Source: Glandiceps talaboti
Taxonomy: Eukaryota > Hemichordata > Enteropneusta > Spengelidae
Assembly (NCBI RefSeq): GCF_964340395.1
Contig: NC_135555.1
Span: forward strand, 860,001 to 924,000
Length of the DNA stretch: 64,000 bases
Direction: 5' to 3'
Shown: in pieces, positions 24,511-36,500 of the stretch
How the letters are laid out: every line of letters begins with the position of its first letter
Numbering within the stretch: the stretch's first letter is position 1
Position numbers and translations under genes: made by a program
The notes under the pieces: model-generated
The model's database searches: none
The model's input: the letters and a program-made list of their open reading frames with translations, nothing else
Told to the model about the DNA's origin: nothing

Positions 24511-27500
24511 TTATTCATCTTTCTGTAAATATTTGCGTCTTGTAAGATGACGTGTGATAGCCAAAGCACCACCCTTGAGGAATCGTACAAAGTTATCCCC
24601 AACAAGTGGACCCATGGCAAACATACCAGGAGATGTAACACTTTCATGTGTGCAGTAGTCAATGGCAATAGGATTGCTTTTACACGTTATCGGAATTTTA
24701 GGATTAACTCCGAGACTCTGTCCATTGCAACACAAATATGACAAATTAGGTTTAGCACCGGTCATTGCCATCACCATGGATACTTTGATATATCTGCAGT
24801 CTTTAGGTCCAGAGATGACTATCGTGTTGTCTTCTTTGAACTCCTCAACTTGTTGTTTGTCATAGCATTGGTAAGTACCGGGGCATTTTATCTCCCCTAC
24901 CATCATCTTGTAGACTTTGTGATATTCGGGGTACACTGTACCAAGGAGCTGTTTCAACATAATACCTGAGTCGTGTACATCTCGGCGGATAATATGAACG
25001 ATGGGAATATTATTGTTATGTGCACATAAGATGGCATCTGCTGCACTGAGTCCAGCACCAATAATAACGACTGGGTCAGAATTGGAGTTAATGTGCCCTC
25101 TCTCAATTGCAAGTTCAAGGTCTTGAATGTTACTTTTGACATAACATCTATCATCTCCGGGCACCCCTAGTCTGTTTGGGAGGTCAGATGTACCCGTTGC
25201 CAAGACAACATTTCTTGCATGAATTTTAAACTGTGATGCCCTGCCTTCAACTTCATCAATCTGTTCACAAATAACTTCAAATAAGTTATCAGAATACTTG
25301 TCAATGTCATACCCAATTTCTGGCATATTTTCATTTTCTCCGTTTTCATTGTTTATCCTCTGACCTCTGATTCGTCGGACTGATTTCACGTTGACATGTG
25401 AAAGGAAATTATCCCTGATGTTCATCTGATCAACATAGTCGGTATAGTACTGAAAGACATCGCTGAAACTGGCTCTCTCTTGATTTTCACCATCGATATC
25501 TTCTTGCCTTAAAATCAATTAATATAATAACTATAAGTATTTAATCATTACACTGAATCATAAAAAATTCATAATTCTATAACCTCAATAATAAACCATT
25601 TCATCAATTTGACTATTTTTCATAACTGTACGTCATTAGCTGATCGTACCTCCTAGCCCTTGTATTCTCCGCTTGTCATGATTACTTTGTCAAAGCTGAT
25701 AGTAATGGATTGACAATTTTTGCCAATGGCCTGGTCGATTACATCGTGCAGCCCTTCTAACATGACAACTAGTCAGACTGTCATTATTCAAATGAATCAG
25801 TACGTAAATATATACAAGTTACACTACATGATGTGGTAATTTACATGTTATTTACATATGTTTTATGTAAATTTAACCCTATGGGTGCTGGATAATCATG
25901 CTGACGACTTTGGGGGTGTGCCTACATGAATCATTTGAAATGTTTCCCAACACAAGCAGAGAATACAAGCTCAGGGCTAAGAGGTATGGCCAGCTAACGA
26001 TGTATCTTGACAGTGCAGTAAACAGGCAGTGTTACTGAGTAAAAGGTGTCACTTACTCATGATTGCATCGTAACCAGTCTTCAAAGGAAAGTCCTGGCAT
26101 TTCCATCCAGTTTTTTAGGCTCAATGTTAATTTAGAGTTTTCCATGTTCTGTAAAGAAGAACGAAAAACATTAAAACCATACTTCTTGAAACTCAATGTC
26201 AATTCAAAGTTCTCCATGCACTCCATGAATTACCACTTATGATTTCACTTGGAGGTCACACTACAGGTCAGAGGTCACATTGTAGGTCAGGCTGTCAATG
26301 CTGTCACTGAATACTAGTATTCCCAAGACACTGCTGGGACCGGACAGCTGGAAGGCAGGGACCTCCTCAAGGTGGCCAGCACCATCTGGTATTCATATAA
26401 AATAGCCAGAACAACAAAAATGCTGTTCACTACAAAACATTCTATTGTTCTTGGATGTTACTTATAATATAAGTACATAATAATATAATATAAATACTAT
26501 CACACCAGCCATTGAAAATACATAAAGGTAACACATCTGAGGAGAATGGCACTTTGAAACAATGAGTAGGAAGACATTCAAAACTGGCCTGAAGTCCTGT
26601 AGACACCTGTGGTTATACATGTGTGAAAGTCCATATATGGCACCCCTTTGTTTCTCTTCATTACTATGTATTTATTTGTCGTTATGCTAATTATACCACA
26701 AATATTAATTAGCTCATGAATATTAATATCATCAGGGAGTGAGTCACAAACATTGACCATAACTGCAGTATGAGTTGCAACACCACGCAATATATAAATA
26801 GCATAATTGAAAGGTTACGAAGATAAATGATGGGAATATACAGATATACTGGTATTATAATATCAAAAACACTGGTGTTAACATGACACGACACAATTTT
26901 TGGTTGCAAGTATGTATGCCCTAGGTGAAACTCGGCGACACCGAGAACAATTTTATTCTGTATCCGACAACGACGACAAACTATGCACCTGCTACCTACA
27001 TAATAGAGGATTATGTATGACAGCAGGAATAATGTATATATGAGTTTCATTTACTGTTCTTTACTTCTCTCAAAGAAAAACTGATTGCCTAGACCACATA
27101 ACTCATCTTACAAAAAGTGTATTGAACTAGATCTTTCCCTTGATAGGATTATAACATTCATTTAGTCAATTCTAACATGGAGTGAAGACAGAGTACCGGA
27201 TAACTTGGGGCTAATCACACTAACCCTATATCTGTTATCTAATTCAACCCTACATATGGAGCAAATTATCAAATGATTTGATTTAATATGATTTAATATG
27301 ATTGCCATGGTAACATCCATGGCAAGTAAGGGAGAAAAGCCTTAAAGGCCTATATAATCCCTGTAGTGTTCCAGTACTGGTCCAAGACAATTTTAAAGTC
27401 TTTAACAGTTTCTGCTCCAATAACATGTTCTGGTAAATTGTTCCAGTGGAGTACAACACAATCAATCAATCAATCAATCAAACAATTTATATAGCGCCTG

Positions 27501-30500
27501 AATCCATTACTCAGAATGTTCAAAGGCACTTTACAGGACACTAAAAATAGTTCTTATCAAAATGCTCTCATAAAAAGATGAGTCTTAATGTCTTTCCTGA
27601 ACTTGTCCAGGGTTGGTGATTGACGCAGAGCAACCGGAAGACTGTTCCATAATTGCGGGGCAGCTCGTGAAAAAGCACGTTCACCATAGGATTTAAGTTT
27701 GCAGGGTGGGATGTGTAATAGACCTTTGTTGTTAGAGCGAAGTACACGTGGAGCATGCTTATAACTGATCAGATCCGATATGTAACTAGGTGCAGCATTG
27801 TTGAGAGCTTTGTAGGTCATCAAGAGTATTTTGTAATGTATTCTGTAGTAGACTGGTAGCCAATGTAGATCCTTGAGAACTGGGGAGATATGATCTGATT
27901 TCTTGCGGCGTGAAACAATTCTGGCCGCTGTGTTTTGAGCGTGTTGTAGATGAGTAATGTCTTTAGATGCTAAACCATATAAGAGTCCATTACAGTAATC
28001 CAGTTTGCATGAGACAAGAGCATGGACTAGATTTTCACATGCTTCACTTGTCAGATAGCGACGAATGCGACCAATTTTTCGAAGATTGTAATAGATCGAA
28101 TTGCATGTTATGGTAATGTGCTTCCTAAGAGTGTGTTTATCATCGAAGGTTACACCAATATTGCGTGCATAGTTAACCAAGTCAACAGAACATGATCCAA
28201 TGTTTATACTGTCAATGGGACGGGGTATGCGCATAAACTGAGACCTAATGAGTAGTACCTCAGTTTTACCATCATTTAGTTGAAGTTTGTTTTGTGTCAT
28301 CCATGATTTTATGTCCAGTACTGCAGTCTCCATCTTGGCAACAGTGGTGGATGTGTCAGCCAAAGCAAAGCCTTCATATAGTTGATTGTCATCAGCATAT
28401 TGTATAAAATTCAAATCATGACGTCTTAATAGGGTGGCAAGTGGAGAAATGTAGATGCAAAATAGCAGTGGGCCTAGCACAGAGCCCTGGGGTACGCCAT
28501 ATTGTAGATGTTGTGCTTTGGAGGTGTTGCTTGATATCAATACTGATTGATGTCGGTTCTGTAGGTATGATTTAAACCATTGCAGTGGGATGCCGGTAAT
28601 GCCGAGGTTTGATAATCTTGAAATGAGTATGTTGTGGTCTATTGTATCGAAAGCAGCTGACAAATCTAGAAGAACAAGTAGTACACATTGTCCTTTGTCA
28701 AGTGCTATACAGATGTCGTTGTTTACTTTGATGAGTGCTGTCTCTGTGCTGTGGTGTTTCCTGTAGGCAGATTGTAGTGGCTCTAGTAATGAATTAGCTG
28801 TAAGGTATGCGGTTAGTTGGGCTGCAACGATTTTCTCCATTATTTTAGAAAGGAATGGTAGATTGGAGACAGGTCTGTAGTTCTTGAATACATTGGTATC
28901 AAGTGACGATTTCTTGAGAATTGGTTTAATGACGGCTGACTTGAGTGATTCTGGAACATTACCATGAGTAAGAGATGAGTTAATGATGAAAGACAGAATG
29001 GTCCACAAGTGTTCTTGGCACTGTTTCAGAAGCGATGTGGGGATAGGATCGAGGGAACAGGTTTTTGACGGCGTGCTGTTAATAATTTTGCTGATATCAT
29101 CTGCATTCACTGGGTTGAAGACAGACAGAGAAGACGAAGTATGGGTTTCCAGAGAGTCAAATGCAGGTGTTGGTTGTGAATTGTCAAAGTTAAGGCGGAT
29201 ATTTCTTATTTTGTCAATAAAATATTGACTGAATTTCTCAGTGATATCGTTGACTGAAGTGTGATCTGGTAGGTCATCTTTTTGAGAGTTACTGGACAGA
29301 GTGGAAAATATCTGAAATAGAGTCTTCTGGTTGTTTGAGTTTTCAAGTATCAGTTTGTTGTAGTATGTCTGCTTTGCTTTCTGTAGGAGTTGACGTACAT
29401 CTTTGCCTTTCTCAAGGAAAATTTGTTTGTGAACTTCTAGTTTTGTGTTGCGCCATCGACGCTCAGCTGATCTTCGTCTCTTTTTTGCTTCATCAATCTC
29501 AGGTGTATACCATTTAGTATTAGGCCTTACTGTAATTGTACATTGCTTTAAGGGTGCATGTTTATCCAGAATCTCCGAGAGATGAGTATTATACGCTAAT
29601 ACGGCAAAGTCTAAGTCGGATGGTGGTTGTCTGAAATCTGTTACGGATCCAGTGTCCTTCATGAAATCATCAGTTGAGATTGAGGATATTTTGCGGTAAA
29701 CTATCTTGCGGCGTAATAGTGGTGGTTTCTCCAGCATAATCTTAGCATGAACAGGATTATGATCTGATATTATTTGAGAGTCAACAGAAATTGATGAAAT
29801 GCAGTTTGATTGGTTAGAGATGATGAGGTCTAAAATGTGGCCTTTCACATGAGTTGGTTCCGCTACCCATTGTAGAAGACTGAAGGTATCGAATAAATAC
29901 TTCAATTGCTTGGTGGTAGGGTCTTGCAGATCATCCATGTGAATGTTAAAATCTCCAACAAGGTAGAGGTGCTTTGTCGTGACCACGAGCCTTTCTAACA
30001 ATGAACTAAATTCTAGCAAAAACTGTGTATTTGTGAGTTTATTCTTGGCTGTGGGAGGTGGACGATATACAATGATAATTTTCAATGTGATGCCCTGATG
30101 ACAAAGTGTAGCTTCTGTTGCTTCAAAGGATTTAGCAGATTTTATTGGATTCCATGCTTTGAGTTTGAGTGATGATTTGAATAACAAGCCAATTCCACCA
30201 CCAGTAGAAGAAGTACGTGGAGTATGTTTAAAAGTGTAACCATCAGGGGTGAGTTCATTAATTATATGTTCATCGCCTCTTTCACTCAACCAAGTCTCAG
30301 TCAGAGCAAGGATGTCAATATCCTTCTCCCTAGTGTAGTCTTCTACTTCAGTTGTTTTGTTGCGGACGGATCTGACATTCCATGTAGTTAGCATGAGTTG
30401 GCACTGTCGTTTGATCACACCACATTTGTCGATGGAGTTACAGGTTGGTATTTGAATGAGGTTGTTGAAGTTGACTCCATTTGCACGTGGTTTATAATTG

Positions 30501-33500
30501 AGGTTTGTGATACTAGTAATATTTGTTGTTGTAAACGTTTGGATGGGTCGAACTTTCTTAGTACCACCTCTTGTGCCTCTGTGTGTCACTGGTTTGTGGT
30601 TGAGTCTCAGGGATTTAATGACATTCCATACTGAGGTAGGCAGTCTGGAGTGGTATGAGGTGTTAAAAAGTTGCATAAATGATCTGCTGTACTGCATTGT
30701 TCATCTGTTGAAATATTACCATATGAATACACACAATTTGAGTTGAAAACTATGCATACAGATGACATCTAGGCTGTGTAACTTCTCACACTTCTACATT
30801 ACAAAATTTAGCAAGACTTTTACCAGATATTTAACTTGCTACGAGCGTCTCTGACTTCTGAGATGTTTTCACCGGTGTGACTGAGTATTCATAGACCGAA
30901 AGCTGCATTCATACACAGTAGAAAACGTCTGTAGTCTTGTCAAACTCAGGAAAGTTGTAGGAGCAGGGTTTGGAGGCTGCCAACATGAGGGCGCACAACC
31001 AGTTTACACGTTGAGAAAAGAAGTATTTCCGGATATTCAATCTGACAGTTGGTTTAAAAATCTTGAGTGAGTGTCCTCTTGTCCTGTTTGTTGGATGGTA
31101 GGTGAATAAAACGCTTTGATCAATTTTGTCAAATCCTTTCAGAAAACGAAAGACTTGTATCAAATCTCCTCGCAACCGTCTTTGTTCTAATGTTGTTAAA
31201 CTGAGTGCTTCTAGCCTTTCAACGTAAGTGAGATGTCGAAGTTCATGATGAAATGATGATGAAACAAAGATTAATGGTTTATGGATTATCACATTCTGAC
31301 ATTTATCCACTAATCCTACATCTAATACCTAATCTTTACAAATAGGCCACTTCCTATGATACCAATTTTATGCATAATGTTAAAAAAGAAATCCATAATG
31401 TAGAAGTAATTGGTCAAAATCATTGATACATCATCAAGGAAGGCTCCAATAGACTGTAAGATATTTTGTGTTATTCAGCTCTAACCAGTCTTGTCTGAAT
31501 GAGTACTGGCTGATAGGCTGATATGACATATCATATCTTACAGGTCAAGTTGTGTCATTCAGCCCTAGCCAGTCTTGTCTGACTGATATGTTGATATGAC
31601 ATATCATACAACAGTGAGACACTGTGTATACATTAAGTTGTATTGTTCAGTCCTTATCAGGCTTCTGGTATCTGCTAAGGTGGCATAACACAAAGTAACT
31701 TGCAAACTGATAAGGTTGCACAGCATGTTATATATGATGCACAAGCCAGATTATTGTCTATGAACAGAAAATATGGATTATGTATCCTAGGTTGTTCTAC
31801 AACATGACAACCTATGTTTACGTCGATGATTCTGTGGTGTTTAGAATACTAGTCAATATGTTCCAAATTGCCATTATTTTTCCGGATTTTTCAAAGATTT
31901 TGCTTGAGAAGGAATAACGCTATTATTCCCACAATTGTTATGAATGACAAGGCCTCATTAGGTCATTCATACTTTCCTTGGGTGCATGATGAAAAATTAT
32001 GGTTTCATTTTGGGGGCTGAAAGTTGTATATATTGACCCTGTATATTGACATCCTGCACATCTCTAATATATGAACTTGCCTTCAAAACTGTTGTTGTTA
32101 TGTGATGATAAAAAAAGAACTGTGTTGATTGCAATAAATATACCATGTACCAGTAAAAGAGGATGGGTCTATTTTGGGAGGGTCATTCCTATTGCAACAA
32201 TATGAGAGAGCTTGTTGAATATCTCAGGTACATGTTATGTATATGGTTAAAAGCAGAAATATATTCTAAGATTAAGTGCTTCTTTCCCATATTTTCTGTT
32301 GTTTTGAAATGTTGCCAATAATATCTTCTTCCAGTCAGCATTTATTTACTCTCTTTGTTTGAGTACATTACCAGAACAAATGGAAATGACTGATCATTGA
32401 TCTTGAAGACAACATTTGATCTCACCTGCCAGACTCCCCCTGTTAAAATCTAGAAGACAACGTATGATTTCACCTGCCAGACCCCCCCCCCCCCCGTTAA
32501 AATCTAGAAAACAACGTATGATCTCACCTGCCAGACTTCCCCTGTTAAAATCTAGAAGACAATGTATGATCTCACCTGCCAGACCCCCCCTCCCCCCTGT
32601 TAAAATCTAGAAGACAACGTAAGATCTCACCTGCCAGACTCCCCCTGGTAGTCCTCTACCTAGTACAACATGTGGAATTGCATTGTCTTTGCTATGCTTC
32701 CAGTCCAAGCATGACATAGCATTAGATCCAGTGTCTGCATTAGGATGGTGTAAGGCATCATATAGTAATGCTACTGGGTTAGATGATCTACCTTCTAAAC
32801 CATCACTTAGGTACTCCAAATCCTGAAATAAAGACAAACAAACAAACAAAATTCAAATTATTCTTTATTCTCCTGTCTTGTAGTTTATGCTATCTAAATG
32901 ACATAGAGGCTAAGGAATTTACTATAAAAGAACATTCAATCAATTCATTCTACCTACAGCCAGTGCTGAAATCAAAAGGAACAATTTGATCAAATGGTTA
33001 AAAAAATAGTCTAAGACTGGATAAAGGTATTTTAGCTAGTTGACATTATGACTCGGTCTCAACTATGTAAAATAGATCCATTCAAGTATATTAAGATACA
33101 GAAAAACAGACACACAATATTAAAAACTTGGTAATAATAAAAACAAAGTGATAAAACAATGTCTACTCTGTGTGACATTGAACATTTAATTTCTTTTTAA
33201 TGTGATTTCCCACTGTGTTGAAATAATATTCTTTTTAATGTGATTTCCCACTGTGTTGAAATAATATTCTTTTTAATGTGATTTCCCACTGTGTTGAAAT
33301 AATATTCTTTTTAATGTGATTTCCCACTGTGTTGAAATAATATTCTTTTTAATGTGATTTCCCACTGTGTTGAAATAATATTCTTTTTAATGTGATTTCC
33401 CACTGTGTTAAAATAATACTTTTTTAATGTGCTTTCCCACTGTGTTGAAATAATATTTTTTTAATGTGCTTTCCCACTCTGTTGAAATAATATTTTTTAA

Positions 33501-36500
33501 TGTGCTTTCCCACTGTGTTAAAATAATATTTTTTTAATGTGCTTTCCCACTGTGTTAAAATAATATTTTTTTAATGTGCATTCCCACTGTTTTGGAATAA
33601 TAATCATACATAAAAATAGAAATTATTTAATGTGACTTTCCACCGTGCTGAAAAAATACATTTGTTTTGCTATAAAGTCAAATTTACCATTACAGAATAC
33701 CAATTCACATTTTAATTCATATTTTTCATGAAGTTTTATAAGTGCAGCTAAGTGCATTTTTTATTTACAAACACATACATGTATTGGATTGAAAATATAC
33801 ACACAATAAACATAGCCCTGTTTTCTGTCTGCTATAATTATTTATGTGCTGTCCTAGTAATTAAAACATCACAATAACAGTTTGGTTTATAGCATACAGG
33901 ATGCAAATATTTAATATAAATATATCTATATTTAGTTACAAGAGAAAATGTAATTCTGTGTAGCCATTTATGTGACAAAACTTCTAAATATCATTAATGA
34001 TAAAATATATCATTTTTAGATTTCCAAATTCCTATATTTCAATTTTTGAATGAAATGAAAATGTCTAAATAAAGTAAGATAATCAGGACTTTTTTTATGA
34101 ATGACAAAACAGAACAGTTTTGATATATTCAACCTGGGACATACATACATGCCTGATTCAAAATATTCATACCTTGAACACCTGATGAAGAATCAATCTG
34201 AGCTCAAAATGTAGTGGAATAAAGAAGTTTGATGTGTGGTCTTTCCTGTTCTTAAAATATCTTATCTCTGAGATGTAATTTTATGTCAATTGGACATTTC
34301 ATTATGAATCATTAACATGTTTGAAGGTTAGCATAATCACCTCATAACATCAACATCACAATATATAGTTATCTCCTTCAACCCTAATTAAAACTTTAAT
34401 CAGCATATCAATATATAATTAGGGAGCCACCATTATTTACGGTTGGGGGTCGGAGGAATGGGGAGGGGTCACTTGAAAATTGGAGTTGGTCCGCGGGGTG
34501 GGGCTACCGAAAAATGAGGGAAAGGTATAGGGTGGGGGGGGGGGGGCCTACACAAAAATCTGTTTGGAAAAACTTGTGTACACAGTATCAGGATTATTTA
34601 ACCTGTTACATAATGTAACTTTATTAACATTTTAAAACAAATAGAAAATATTTTCAAAAGATGAAAGCTTTTGGTTTTCCTAAATATTTGTTTATGTACT
34701 ACATGTGGAGTTGTGTGTGAAGTAGAAACTAAATTATATAACAATATATGAGTAAACCCTGAAAGCAAACTTTGAATCAATTAGTTGTCAGGTTGTCACC
34801 CAGTTTGTAAATATGTACTGAAGTCATTATAATTTGACAGGTGTCACTGTAACACTAGCTTGTCATCACTAGTTTGGTTCAGCTTAGAAGTGTCTCTGCT
34901 TTGTATTAAATAAGGTAAAAATTCTGATTGCAAATATATCAATGGAAAGTCTCGACTAGTAAAACACATTGCAAAAAAACTGTCTTACAGTCTCGTAAAT
35001 TTCACCTGATTATTTCACTCTTTGGATAAAATACTACTAAAAACAAAGCTATGCATTGATGCAATACCTGTGAGCAGACAGATGACCATTCCAACAAACT
35101 TTGGGAATTTGGCTTACTTTAATATCACACATTATTGTGATGGTTACCCTTACTCTCACAAGACTTGCCTTGTTTCTGGTGAGTCTAAATTATTTAAATT
35201 ACAAAGAAGTGAGACAAGGGTTGTAACTAGATTTGTTGTGGCAAAACTTTATCAGCACACTATTGTTTTTCTTTTAATTAAAATAAAACGGATAAAATAT
35301 AAACTTTGTCATATACATGTATGTGTCCTCCATCTAGAGGCACTGCAGCAGATTGCAAAGATAAGATCGACGGACAGATTTAGGAAGAGGGAAGAGGAAG
35401 ATGCTTTGACATATGAAATGTATGATTGGTTGTCATTAACTCTCAGTGGAACACTTTCAAAACTCAAAGTTAAAGAATTGGACAAATACCTTGAAAGACA
35501 TAACTTATCAAAGAAAGGGAAAAAAGATGATAAAATGAAAGCCATTATGGCTGACTGTCTTCGAAAGTCAGTTGTTGACAATGCAAAGCTTTCAAAAACA
35601 AAATATTGTGTTGAAAGTGGGCCAGATGACAGTGATGAAGATGATGTTGTAATGAGAGACATTGACAGTGAGAGTGAGGAAAGTGACTGTGTCAGTCAGA
35701 CTGAATCAGTTGTTGGGGGTCATCCCAATTTCTAAAGTCAGGTGGGGGGTCATTGACTTTTTCCCCTGCAGGATGGGGGGGGGGGGGGGGCAGTTGAATT
35801 TCCACTTCTGGTCAATTTAAGCATTTTCTTTTTTACTTTATTGTACTATACTGATATCTAAAATGATAGATAAGGTTGCAATAAAGTTTATTATTATTCT
35901 TATCAACCAATTTCTCTGAATAATGACGACTCCCTTAATACTTCATTTTTTAATCCTAATTAACATTTCTATCAATCTAACTACTATTATTGATAATACA
36001 ACTAATATCAATTCATCAAATTAGACACCGTCTGTAGGGAGTCTTTGTATCAAGACAACGTCCCTAGGGAGTCTTTGTATCAGTTGATAGTAATTACTGT
36101 AACCAGCTAGTTTTAGTCATTGACTGTGCTATTATTGAGTTGGTATGCTGTGGTGTTGCCATACCATGTATGACATGTATAAAAATCTACCAATGTTCCC
36201 TAACATGTTTGACTATGGTTCCCATCTGATAACTTTGAAAAGCTGTTTTAGTGAGCAATGTAAGAAAAAACGATTGTCTAGCAAAACCGTAGCAAAAGTT
36301 AGTTCTGAACAAATGGATGATGTACTTTAAATCCTATCATGGTTCCACTGATAAAACAGTCTATCCAAGCTAAGACTGTGAGATGCAAACATTGGGGTTT
36401 ATAATAGATTTCCTTCTCTGCTACCAGAACAGTAACACAAAGCCACTGAACCATGAATCAAACTAGTATAGAAACTATACATGTATGTGTAGGCTCATTT

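Noticed and set aside
35022-35735. Single 237-residue ORF
   Set aside because: The frame is open through a clear intron (CTG/GTGAGTC to CCATCTAG); the two flanking exons are the meaningful parts.
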